Positions 1 to 7,085 of a DNA stretch of 10,863 bases are shown one piece after another. Both the position numbers and the translations under genes were made by a program. Location of the stretch: assembly GCA_023301645.1 (NCBI GenBank), contig JALZUH010000234.1:1-10863 (forward strand), written 5' to 3'. Below the pieces are notes generated by a model. The model saw only the letters and a list, made by a program, of their open reading frames with translations. It ran no database searches and was not told the DNA's origin. This DNA is from Akkermansiaceae bacterium. Its GTDB lineage: Bacteria > Verrucomicrobiota > Verrucomicrobiia > Verrucomicrobiales > Akkermansiaceae. Positions within the stretch are counted from its first letter, which is position 1; every line of letters begins with the position of its first letter.

Positions 1-1
1 T

Positions 2-490
2 GAAGATCTTACACGAGAGAAGTTTAGCCATAACAAGCTGGTGAATACAGCGAGAAGAAAGGCTTCGGAGAAGTCGAGTGATATGGCGCAGCTAAATGCA
101 TTTTTGACTCAGCTTTCTATTAGTTTGTTTTGGCTAGAAGAGGAGCAACAACAGGCAGAAAATGTGAGTGAAAGCCCCGAGGTCATCGTGGTGGAAAGTG
201 AGATAACTACTCATGTGCCGCAAAAAAAATCATTATTGGAGGAAATCGTTCAATTTTTGAACAAGTATCTGGTATTTATCATACTCACACCACTCCTAGG
301 TTTGTTAATCGCATTTATACTCTATAAGAGTAAAAGTGATAAGATTTATTTGTTAGACGAAGGAGCTTTGCCTGAACGCTTACAGGCGAAATATGCAGCT
401 GGTGTCGGTGCTACCATTGGCTTTGACGATCACCATGTATCGCCCTCTAATCAGCGTGATAGCAAGGTTTGCTTCCTCTCAGAAAGTTGA
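2..490 (+). CDS. Single-TM membrane protein of unknown function, 3' part only (5' end outside window)
   Basis: The frame is open from the left edge and ends at TGA 488-490, leaving about 162 visible residues. A GTG at 41 could be a start, but the upstream codons continue without a stop, so the gene probably begins before the window. The visible part has a polar, Gln/Glu-rich stretch, then a hydrophobic segment at about bases 266-325 that reads as one transmembrane helix, then a short tail of about 50 residues. In the tail, ERLQAKYAAGVGATIGF loosely recalls the Gly-rich C-terminal tail of some TPM-domain (DUF477) membrane proteins; this is a weak resemblance only. The neighbouring protease genes start 477 bases further on and are not obviously in the same operon. 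The function is not recognised. Confidence 0.6.
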   Translation, partial: EDLTREKFSHNKLVNTARRKASEKSSDMAQLNAFLTQLSISLFWLEEEQQQAENVSESPEVIVVESEITTHVPQKKSLLEEIVQFLNKYLVFIILTPLLGLLIAFILYKSKSDKIYLLDEGALPERLQAKYAAGVGATIGFDDHHVSPSNQRDSKVCFLSES

Positions 491-627
491 AAAATAATAT
501 AGGGGTTCAGTCTTCTTGCGGGCTTATTTAGGCACTTCCTCAGTGTGCTTCGTGCTATTTTTATCAATTAAGCTTAATATAAAATATGTCTTTACAAAAA
601 TCACGCTTTGAGATTATATATAACGGT

Positions 628-657
628 CGCATCTGTAGTAGAAATACATCAGATGCG
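628..657. repeat. Hairpin, 8-bp perfect stem
   Basis: CGCATCTG at 628-635 is the reverse complement of CAGATGCG at 650-657, with a 14-base loop. No T-run follows, so it does not look like an intrinsic terminator. It sits 8 bases before a larger inverted repeat. Confidence 0.5.
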
Positions 658-665
658 CTACTAAG

Positions 666-731
666 CAGTTTGGCTAGCAATGGTTTTATACAGGTTAGGG
701 GGTTTCCTGATAATTCCTGCTAGTCAAACTG
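666..731. repeat. Inverted repeat, 14-bp arms with one mismatch
   Basis: CAGTTTGGCTAGCA at 666-679 pairs with TGCTAGTCAAACTG at 718-731, with a single G.T position and a 38-base loop. The right arm is followed by TTTATTTGTTT, a loose T-rich tract. It could be an imperfect terminator of the upstream gene (which ends 175 bases earlier), part of a structured RNA, or a remnant of a small repeat element. No second copy is seen in the window. Confidence 0.45.
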
Positions 732-967
732 TTTATTTGTTTCGTAGCGGGGCGCGTGCTTACCTTTTGAACGTTGTGTTTTCAGAAGAGCGTAGACTTT
801 CAAGAATAGGGTTATTCTTGCTGTGATTTATTTTAAATAGGTGTGAGTGACGCAGCATCGATCACGAAAGGTATCATTTTTAACACCAGAGATTCTAGTT
901 GTAAGGAGAGCTTGGTTACGTTTAGTTAATCATTCAGTCCTGATTTATAGATTAGCTCATTGAATAC

Positions 968-1975
968 ATGATGGAGATACGTTCCTTTTTTAATAGATAT
1001 ACACGAAGCCTAGCATGGTTATGGGCTTGCTTCGTGTTTTCACAAGGTAGCTCTGATGCTAATGGTCTCGATATCAATGAGCAGAAGGTCCCTAGAACCC
1101 AAGAAGACCTCATCGCCATTCAAGATGCGCTGGTGAAAAACTCGGCCATGGTGCGCGAGGCAACCGTGAGTATTAGCATTGGTGATGGCTTCGGTAGTGG
1201 CGTGATTGTTTCTCCAGATGGACTTATCCTCACGGCCGCACACGTGACTGCTGCAGTGGGTAAGGATTTGACGGTGATTCTCAATGATGGAACGAAGCTG
1301 AAAGCTTTGTCGATGGGGCTGATGGCAGATACAGACGCCGCGATGATGCGCATCGTCGAGGAAGGTAGCTACCCTCATGTGAGTATTAACCGTAAGGATG
1401 ATTACGAGCTAGGTGACTGGGTGTTTTGTCTAGGTCACTCAGGAGGGTTTGATCAGGTGAGGGGGCCAGTGCTGAGACTGGGTCGCATCTTAAAGGATAC
1501 AGATACGACATTATACACGGACTGTAAGGTCATCGGTGGCGACTCAGGAGGGCCTTTATTTGATATGAATGGTCATTTAATTGCCATTCACAGTCGGGTG
1601 AATCAGGGGGTTGTGTCTAACTTACATGTTCCTATGCGAGAATATATAGCGAACTGGGAGGCACTTGAAGACAGCAAGTTTCTTGGTGAAGGGGCCTTTG
1701 CCCAGCGCCCTGTTAAGGGTTCAGGTTTCCTAGGTATTGGCTCCTCTGATAGTGATGACGGATTGCGTGTTGATAAGCTCCTCAAGGACGGTGCTGCTGA
1801 GAAAGCAGGGTTTATGGTGGGGGACCTTATTCGTAAAATGAATGATGAGCCTATCGCCCTAAAGGAGGAAATGGTGAAGGCTTTAGAAGAATTAGCAACG
1901 GGTGACATGGTGAGTTTCCTAGTGATTCGCGGCGATGAAGAGGTGAGCTTACAGGTGAAATTAGCTGAAAAATGA
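968..1975 (+). CDS. HtrA-like secreted serine protease: trypsin-like domain plus one C-terminal PDZ
   Basis: 335 residues. The N-terminus has basic residues followed by a hydrophobic stretch at about 15-25, consistent with a signal peptide or anchor, so the enzyme is probably periplasmic. The trypsin-like domain spans about 60-235. The triad can be read directly: His92 in ILTAAHV, Asp123 in DTDAAMM, and Ser193 in GGDSGGPLF. One PDZ domain occupies about 250-333 (GFLGIG, then AAEKAGFMVGDLIRKMNDEPI). This is the order of DegP/DegS-type proteases, but with one PDZ and a shorter protease domain. ATG 968 is taken because it precedes the signal-like segment; ATG 971 is equally possible, and no Shine-Dalgarno is visible. 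The stop overlaps the next gene by 4 bases (ATGA), so the two are very probably cotranscribed and translationally coupled. Known role of the family: degradation or regulated cleavage of misfolded envelope proteins. The substrate here is unknown. Confidence 0.85.
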   Translation: MMEIRSFFNRYTRSLAWLWACFVFSQGSSDANGLDINEQKVPRTQEDLIAIQDALVKNSAMVREATVSISIGDGFGSGVIVSPDGLILTAAHVTAAVGKDLTVILNDGTKLKALSMGLMADTDAAMMRIVEEGSYPHVSINRKDDYELGDWVFCLGHSGGFDQVRGPVLRLGRILKDTDTTLYTDCKVIGGDSGGPLFDMNGHLIAIHSRVNQGVVSNLHVPMREYIANWEALEDSKFLGEGAFAQRPVKGSGFLGIGSSDSDDGLRVDKLLKDGAAEKAGFMVGDLIRKMNDEPIALKEEMVKALEELATGDMVSFLVIRGDEEVSLQVKLAEK

Positions 1976-2982
1976 ACTATCTATTATTTATATCGATCTT
2001 GTCCTTTGGCTGTTCTATCTGCGTATTTGCTCAGACCAGGCTGCCTAGTGATGAGATGGTGAACGGTAAGCTGGTGAGCGCTGCATTTGAGCCGCAGCGT
2101 GAGATTCTACAGCAGAGTAGTGCTGTCATCTATACCGATGAGAAGTCGCGTATTAAGTCCGTCTACGGTGTGGTTGTCAGTGATGATGGCTACATTCTGA
2201 CTAAGGCGAGCGAGATCGAGGGTAAGGAATTTTTGAGCGTTCGTGTCGGGCGGGACTTATTTGAGGGTGTGGAGCTGGTAGAAGTCAATGGACGCTGGGA
2301 TCTAGCGCTGCTGAAAGTGAACTCCGATATTACCTTTGAACCCATTGTCTTTAGTGAAAGTGATGAGGTCGTTCGTGGGCATTGGGTTATTTCAAATGGC
2401 TCTACACTCAGGAGTAAGAGACGGGTAAGAGTCGGTGTCATCAGTGCTCACACTCGTATCATTCACTCGGCAGGTAGTGACGTGGTCTTGGGCGTGAGTC
2501 TGGATGATAAGACGGTCGACGAGGTGAAGATTGTTAAGGTTTTTGAAGACAGTGGTGCGCAGAAAGCAGGCCTGAGTGCGGGGGATATCATCCGCGAAGT
2601 GGGCGGAGCATCTATTGCGAACACGACTGATATATTTGACTCACTAGCTGGCAAGAAAGATGGCGAGAGCATTGAGGTAGTTGTTCTTCGTGGCGACGAT
2701 GAGAAGACGTTCGTCGTCGAGGTCAAGTCAGCTGAAAACAAAGAAAAAATGGTAACGCGTAATGACCAGATGAGTGGGGAGATTTCTAACCGTAGAGATG
2801 GTTTCCCGCGTGTGATCGATCATGATACTCCGTTGTCGAATGTTTCAGTGGGTGGGCCATTACTCACTCTCGATGGCATGTGCATTGGTATGAATATTGC
2901 GCGCGCTAGTCGTGTCGCAACCTTTGCCATACCAGCCCTTGAGCTGCGCGCCCTCATTGAGGAAATGATACCGAAGAAGTAA
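1972..2982 (+). CDS. Catalytically inactive trypsin-like/PDZ protein (pseudoprotease), PDZ inserted within the protease fold
   Basis: 336 residues with a signal peptide (hydrophobic 3-19, likely cut after VFA at 20). Residues about 48-165 match the N-terminal part of the upstream protease: VVVSDDGYILTKASEI aligns with VIVSPDGLILTAAHVT, so the catalytic His is Ser80. The Asp is kept (Asp110 in RWDLALLKV). A PDZ domain follows at about 170-255 (GAQKAGLSAGDIIREVGG). Only after it comes the element carrying the usual Ser motif, here SVGGPLLTLDG with Val293 in the serine position, then GMNIAR and a final helix. Two of three triad residues are therefore missing, and the PDZ appears to split the chymotrypsin fold. 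I recall similar PDZ-then-GGPLVDLDG proteins in Planctomycetes, but this is from memory. It starts at ATG 1972, overlapping the active protease's stop. A likely role is substrate binding or regulation of its active partner in the periplasm (inference). Confidence 0.75.
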   Translation: MNYLLFISILSFGCSICVFAQTRLPSDEMVNGKLVSAAFEPQREILQQSSAVIYTDEKSRIKSVYGVVVSDDGYILTKASEIEGKEFLSVRVGRDLFEGVELVEVNGRWDLALLKVNSDITFEPIVFSESDEVVRGHWVISNGSTLRSKRRVRVGVISAHTRIIHSAGSDVVLGVSLDDKTVDEVKIVKVFEDSGAQKAGLSAGDIIREVGGASIANTTDIFDSLAGKKDGESIEVVVLRGDDEKTFVVEVKSAENKEKMVTRNDQMSGEISNRRDGFPRVIDHDTPLSNVSVGGPLLTLDGMCIGMNIARASRVATFAIPALELRALIEEMIPKK

Positions 2983-2993
2983 TCGGACGGTGA

Positions 2994-3070
2994 TGCCAGC
3001 TAGAATGATGACAGATGTCTTCATAGAGTATTATGCTATTTTCCTTGTGATAGGCTTGGGGTAGCTGGCA
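2994..3070. repeat. Inverted repeat (9-bp perfect arms) in the protease-symporter gap
   Basis: TGCCAGCTA at 2994-3002 is the exact reverse complement of TAGCTGGCA at 3062-3070, with 59 bases between. It lies wholly in the 123-base gap before the symporter gene. Between the arms is a weak promoter-like pair, ATGACA (3008-3013) and TATGCT (3032-3037), spaced 18 bases. The arms could fold the leader or be two half-sites for a regulator. No T-run follows, so it is not an intrinsic terminator. Confidence 0.3.
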
Positions 3071-3105
3071 ATCTCTACGGCAGACCACCATACTCTTACC
3101 TTATC

Positions 3106-4896
3106 ATGCCTGACCTCCAATCTACCCTCTGTAACCAACGCCCATCGCAGGGGCTTCATTTTTCACTCAAGTTTTTTCTAAGTCTGCTACTCCTGTCCTT
3201 GCTGACGGTTTCTGCCACAGCGGCTGAGCCAGCTGAGTCCAGTGAGGCTGCAGAGCTTACCTTTGGGGATAAGATCGATGGCTGGTTACGCCCCATTGCT
3301 GAGGCTGCTGATAGTGCTGTTTTTTACTCCTTTGAGCTAGGTGGTCAGAAGCTTCCTATTATCTTGCTCATCCTCGGTGGCACGGCGGTGTTTTTGACGA
3401 TTTATTTTAAGTTTCTGAATATTCGCTCGATTGGTCTGGCGATCAGAACAGTGAAGGGAAAGTATACTGACGAGGGCGCTCCTGGAGAGATTACCCATTT
3501 TCAGGCGCTTACGGCAGCACTATCTGCCACCGTTGGCCTTGGTAATATTGCCGGTGTGGCCGTTGCCATTGGTATGGGTGGGCCGGGTGCTACATTCTGG
3601 ATGGTGGTCATGGGTCTCTGTGGTATGACGACGAAGTTCTGTGAGTGCACATTGGGTGTGAAATACCGCAAGATCGACGCCAAGGGCAAAGTCTCCGGTG
3701 GTGCGATGTATTACCTCAGTGAGGGGCTTGCTGAGAAAGGCCTCGGTGGGCTAGGAAAGTTTTTAGCCATCTTTTTTGCCATCATGTGCATCGGTGGTGC
3801 CTTCGGAGCGGGTAACCTCTTCCAGGTCAATCAAGCGACAACTCAAGTGGTGGAGTCCTTTGGTGTATTTAATGGTGCAGATGGGAAGATCTGGTTTGGT
3901 CTTATCTTAGCCGTTCTCGTAGGAATGGTGATCATCGGTGGTATCGTATGGATTGCGCGCGTGACGTCGTTTCTTGTGCCGTTCATGTGTGGCACTTACC
4001 TTATTGTAGCATTGATCATTATCGGAAGTCACTTGGACCAGCTAGGGAATGCTTTCGGACTCATTGTTCAGGGCGCATTTACCCCGATGGCTGTAGGTGG
4101 TGGTATTGTCGGAGTGCTCATTCAGGGCATCAAGCGCGCCGCCTTCTCTAATGAAGCAGGAGTGGGCTCAGCCCCCATAGCTCACGCAGCGGTGAAGACA
4201 CGTAAGCCAGCCAGTGAGGGCATAGTGGCACTCCTTGAGCCATTTACCGATACCGTGGTTGTTTGCACGATGACGGCATTAGTTCTCATCATCACTGGCG
4301 TCTGGAAGGTAGATGCCGTCGTTGAGAAGGGCAGTGCAAATCTCTACAAAACATCAGCCATGGTCGAAGTTGTAGGTAATGTCAGTCAAGGTGACGAGTT
4401 ACGCATTATCGGTAAAGAAGGAGCCGATGCTGACGCTAAGCTAGGACATCGCGGTCAGGTATGGCTCAGCGAAACAGAAGCAGGAATGGATACCGCATGG
4501 ATCGACTACGACGGCCTGACTAAAGTAGAGGGTATTTCCAAGACTTCACGAGCCTTTGGTCAGAAGTTTAAAGCCTTCCCTAAGGTGCTCGCTATTGCCG
4601 TATTACTCTTCGCCTTCTCCACCATGATCTCGTGGTCATACTACGGTGAGCAAGCCGTGATTTACCTCTGTGGTGGGCGAAATCAAGTAGCCATTTTGTC
4701 CTATAAGATCGTCTTCTGCGCCTTATGTGTCTTCGGGGCAGGGGCTTCACTCGGGAACGTGGTGATGCTCTCAGATGCCATGATTTTTGCCATGGTCATC
4801 CCTAATATGGTGGGTCTCTACCTACTCCTACCTGTGGTGAAGCGCGAGCTCGCTATCTTCCGTAAGCACGTCGCTGAAGTCGACGCCCAGCAATAA
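3106..4896 (+). CDS. Sodium:alanine/glycine symporter of the AGCS family, with an extra soluble insert
   Basis: 596 residues; AGCS members are usually about 450-550. It imports small neutral amino acids with Na+ across the inner membrane. Family hallmarks: FQALTAALSATVGLGNIAGVAVAIGMGGPG (first G about residue 143), KFCECTLGVKYR, VSGGAMYYL, AFSNEAGVGSAPIAHA (about 346-361), EPFTDTVVVCTMTALV and LFAFSTMISWSYYGE, with the expected run of membrane helices. There are two oddities. The N-terminus carries a cleavable-looking signal peptide (hydrophobic 23-37, then SATAA/E). Between the helix ending VW (about 400) and the helix starting KVLAIAVLLF (about 493) there are about 93 residues, some 55-65 more than usual; these are polar and contain a beta-rich stretch (EVVGNVSQGDELRIIGKEG, then QVWL and TAWIDYDG). 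ATG 3106 is the only start that includes the signal peptide; no Shine-Dalgarno is seen. The next gene is 31 bases downstream. The exact substrate cannot be told. Confidence 0.9.
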   Translation: MPDLQSTLCNQRPSQGLHFSLKFFLSLLLLSLLTVSATAAEPAESSEAAELTFGDKIDGWLRPIAEAADSAVFYSFELGGQKLPIILLILGGTAVFLTIYFKFLNIRSIGLAIRTVKGKYTDEGAPGEITHFQALTAALSATVGLGNIAGVAVAIGMGGPGATFWMVVMGLCGMTTKFCECTLGVKYRKIDAKGKVSGGAMYYLSEGLAEKGLGGLGKFLAIFFAIMCIGGAFGAGNLFQVNQATTQVVESFGVFNGADGKIWFGLILAVLVGMVIIGGIVWIARVTSFLVPFMCGTYLIVALIIIGSHLDQLGNAFGLIVQGAFTPMAVGGGIVGVLIQGIKRAAFSNEAGVGSAPIAHAAVKTRKPASEGIVALLEPFTDTVVVCTMTALVLIITGVWKVDAVVEKGSANLYKTSAMVEVVGNVSQGDELRIIGKEGADADAKLGHRGQVWLSETEAGMDTAWIDYDGLTKVEGISKTSRAFGQKFKAFPKVLAIAVLLFAFSTMISWSYYGEQAVIYLCGGRNQVAILSYKIVFCALCVFGAGASLGNVVMLSDAMIFAMVIPNMVGLYLLLPVVKRELAIFRKHVAEVDAQQ

Positions 4897-4927
4897 CGAA
4901 TCAACTCTCTATTTATATTCTACATAC

Positions 4928-5983
4928 ATGTCCATTACTCTGAACTTTCGCCGCGCGAAGCTTTCCTCTCTCTCTCTCGCTAAGGTAGGTAACCCCCTTA
5001 GAACTGAGCCATTACGCACCTCTAAAGAGCTCTGCAGCTTCTCCGATGAAGACAGCACTGTGCTCACACCTTCCTTTCTCAAGCCCTTTAAGAGCCTTGA
5101 GATGAAGTCTTTCGAGCACCACTCATCACTAGAGCTTAATGAAGTTTACCGATACGCAGCGGCTATTTTTGATAATCCAGAGATCCTACTCGAGCAGGGG
5201 AGGAAGATATCACGCCACCTCTACAATACCTCTAAGCACCCTAATATCAAATCAGGCGACCTCTGCGTAGCATTGGTGAAGGATGTGCTCGTCGACGGTG
5301 AGCCAATGATGGCCATTAGTTTGATTAAGTCAGAGAGCCGTGTGCCCTTTCTTGAGATAGCGGATACGGACGGAAACCTTCAGCTCATTACCCATCAGGG
5401 GATTTCTCCCGATAAGATCGATAAAGGCTGCCTTATTCTCAATACTCAGAAAGATAAGGGCTATGTCGTCTACACCTTTGATAAAACGAGTGCTGGCACC
5501 CACTTCTGGATGCGAGACTTCCTCGGCGTGAAGTTTAGAAAGAATGACGACTACATGACGAAGCGCTACGCCGATATGGCAGTATCCTTCGCTAAGGAAG
5601 GCCTCCCCGAAGAGATGGAGGCAGAAGAGAAATACCGCGTCGCAAATCAAGCGATGTCCTACTTCGAGGAAAAAGATGAATTTGACCTGAAGCATTTCCG
5701 AGAAGAAGCCCTAAAGGAGCCAGCTATTATCGAGAAATTTGATGAGTTTCAGGCGAATCAAGACGAAGAAGATGGCGGTAAGCTAGAAGAGAAGTTCACC
5801 ATCGCTAAGAATGTAGCCAAGAAATCGGGCAACAAATTCAGAAGTGCCATCAAGCTCGATACCGGAGTGAATATTAACTTCATGCCAGCTTTTAAGGACG
5901 CGGATAGTGAGTCCATCGAGCGTGGCTTTGATGATGCTAAAAAGAAAAAATTCATCAAAATCTACTACGAAGAAGAAATTTAA
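4928..5983 (+). CDS. Nucleoid-associated protein, YejK/NdpA family (37-kDa nucleoid-associated protein)
   Basis: 351 residues, no signal peptide or TM segments, close to the about 335 of E. coli YejK. Matching features in order: an N-terminal region ending in a helix with YRYAAAIFDNPEILLEQGRKISRHLYNTSKHPNIKSGDLCVALVKDV, a beta core (MMAISLIKSE, VPFLEIADTDG), the mid-domain motif THFWMRDFLGVKFRKNDDYMTKRYADMAVSFAKE (about residues 190-224), and a C-terminal stretch FRSAIKLDTGVNINFMPAF like the LTINF element of YejK. The family is cytoplasmic and associates with the nucleoid; its molecular role is poorly defined. It follows the symporter gene by 31 bases with no terminator between, so it is probably cotranscribed, though no functional tie is evident. 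The start is the first ATG; it lacks a Shine-Dalgarno, and the upstream sequence is AT-rich. Confidence 0.8.
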   Translation: MSITLNFRRAKLSSLSLAKVGNPLRTEPLRTSKELCSFSDEDSTVLTPSFLKPFKSLEMKSFEHHSSLELNEVYRYAAAIFDNPEILLEQGRKISRHLYNTSKHPNIKSGDLCVALVKDVLVDGEPMMAISLIKSESRVPFLEIADTDGNLQLITHQGISPDKIDKGCLILNTQKDKGYVVYTFDKTSAGTHFWMRDFLGVKFRKNDDYMTKRYADMAVSFAKEGLPEEMEAEEKYRVANQAMSYFEEKDEFDLKHFREEALKEPAIIEKFDEFQANQDEEDGGKLEEKFTIAKNVAKKSGNKFRSAIKLDTGVNINFMPAFKDADSESIERGFDDAKKKKFIKIYYEEEI

Positions 5984-6206
5984 GATAAATAGTCGAGCCA
6001 GTAGCGTTTACCTCGTAGTGACTACATGCAGTTAGAAAAGGGGGGGGTGAGATAAGAGGTTTTGTGCCACATTTCTACAAATCGACCTTTGGACAATACA
6101 TTAAGTTGTGTTGGCACAGCATGTGTTACTATGAAATTACCATTAAAGTGATATTTCCCTAAAAATCACTGGTCAACCCCTTGAAACTACGACACATTAA
6201 GTGCAG

Positions 6207-6908
6207 ATGTCTTCAGAAAAAAATCAATCTCGATCCTCAACTCAAGCATCTCCGCAATCATTTTTAGTCGGAGGAGGGATTCCTGAGTCCCTTCAGCCGC
6301 GTGAAGTCGAAGCCCCTGGGGCTAGCTTCTCAAGACGTGGATTCCTTACTAAGGCAAGTGTCGTCGTCGCAGGTGTCGTCGTCTCAGCACCTAAGTCAGA
6401 TGCCGCATTCTTCGGCCTCATCGACGATCGTCCCGTTGCTGGTATCCCACACGCATGGGTGCAGGCAAAGGGCTCTGACGTGATGCAATACGCTCGCTTC
6501 ATTCAGAAGCTCAATCTTCGCAACATCACACCACGTATGGTGCTGCATCCTCACTTCAAAACACGAGGAAGTGTCGTCAACTCACTCCCACCGAAGAGCT
6601 ACTGGAAAAGCATGGCGCCGACACTCAAGGTCATCGACTTGATGACTACACGTATCGGCTCACCACTACGTGACTTTACCTCAGCCTACCGTAGCCCACG
6701 CTACAATCGCGCTGTCAGAGGAGCATCTAACTCCTGCCACATGAAGAACCAAGCCTGTGACATCCAGTATCATGGTGCCTCCACAAGCTTCGTTAATCGC
6801 ATCGCGCAAGACCTCCGCTCGAAAGGCTATTTCAAAGGTGGTATTGGCAAGTATTCAAGCTTTGTCCACATCGACACCCGAGGCACGAACGCTAGCTGGA
6901 CGAGATAA
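6207..6908 (+). CDS. Tat-exported M15/YcbK-like zinc peptidase (DUF882 type), copy 1
   Basis: 233 residues from ATG 6207; a GTG at 6201 would add two residues. An N-terminal Tat signal is clear: SRRGFLT with Arg43-Arg44, a hydrophobic stretch 50-61 and a likely cut after SDA at 66. The mature part is a compact YcbK/M15-type domain: TSAYRSPRYNRAV, then zinc ligands that can be read as His178 (SCHM), Asp185 (ACDIQ) and His221 (FVHIDTRG). Relatives cleave D,D or L,D bonds in peptidoglycan stem peptides; the bond cut here is unknown. The 223-base upstream gap has no strong promoter; a weak TTGTGT (6106-6111)/TACTAT (6127-6132) pair with a 15-base spacer is the best seen. A strong terminator follows 22 bases after the stop, so the gene ends its own transcript. 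A paralogue follows. Confidence 0.85.
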   Translation: MSSEKNQSRSSTQASPQSFLVGGGIPESLQPREVEAPGASFSRRGFLTKASVVVAGVVVSAPKSDAAFFGLIDDRPVAGIPHAWVQAKGSDVMQYARFIQKLNLRNITPRMVLHPHFKTRGSVVNSLPPKSYWKSMAPTLKVIDLMTTRIGSPLRDFTSAYRSPRYNRAVRGASNSCHMKNQACDIQYHGASTSFVNRIAQDLRSKGYFKGGIGKYSSFVHIDTRGTNASWTR

Positions 6909-6930
6909 CGTCCCATCTTTTAAAATATTT

Positions 6931-6965
6931 AAACCGTTACTCCGCTATGGAGTAACGGTTTTTTA
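6931..6965 (+). terminator. Strong intrinsic terminator of the first M15 gene
   Basis: AAACCGTTACTCC (6931-6943) is perfectly complementary to GGAGTAACGGTTT (6949-6961) around a 5-base GCTAT loop. It runs into a T tract at 6959-6964. A 13-bp perfect stem plus a T-run is a textbook intrinsic terminator. The A-rich left flank also makes it usable in the opposite direction, though no gene ends there. Confidence 0.9.
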
Positions 6966-6993
6966 ATTTAAATGGTTAGGTTGTTTTTATTTT

Positions 6994-7022
6994 TTGAAAT
7001 TTTATTTAACTTTCCTTAATAT
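6994..7022 (+). promoter_or_regulatory. Sigma70-like promoter for the second M15 gene
   Basis: TTGAAA (6994-6999) and TAATAT (7017-7022) are separated by exactly 17 bases in a very AT-rich stretch just after the upstream terminator. Transcription would start near 7029-7031, giving a leader of about 55 bases to ATG 7086, or about 17 bases to a GTG at 7047. The terminator-promoter pair means the two M15 genes are expressed separately. Confidence 0.55.
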
Positions 7023-7085
7023 TTAGATTGATTTTTTAAAAAGAAGGTGTTGTATAGCTTGGTTGATAACCTTGAGCGCCTAACG

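Larger units (their letters stand above)
491..967. other. 477-base intergenic region with hairpins and two short overlapping ORFs
   Basis: No convincing gene is present. It contains two adjacent inverted repeats, listed separately. Two short ATG ORFs overlap them: 586-723 (45 codons, starts MSLQKSRFEIIYNG) and 680-826 (48 codons, starts MVLYRLGGFLIIP). Neither has a Shine-Dalgarno sequence or a recognisable family, and both could be chance. The stretch 827-967, just before the protease operon, is AT-rich and must hold that operon's promoter, but no well-spaced -35/-10 pair stands out. The region could also hide a small structured RNA. Confidence 0.4.

Noticed and set aside
1040..2741. Several minus-strand ORFs of 77-112 codons opposite the two protease genes
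   Set aside because: They are antisense shadows of well-supported genes, with Ser/Thr-rich low-complexity translations and no recognisable features.
3948..4151. Plus-strand ORF of 67 codons within the symporter gene
   Set aside because: It overlaps conserved AGCS helices in another frame and its translation looks like no protein.
6111..6132. Possible sigma54 promoter (TTGGCACAGCATGTGTTAC) before the first M15 gene
   Set aside because: The TGGCAC half is good, but the GC of the -12 element is missing at the required spacing.
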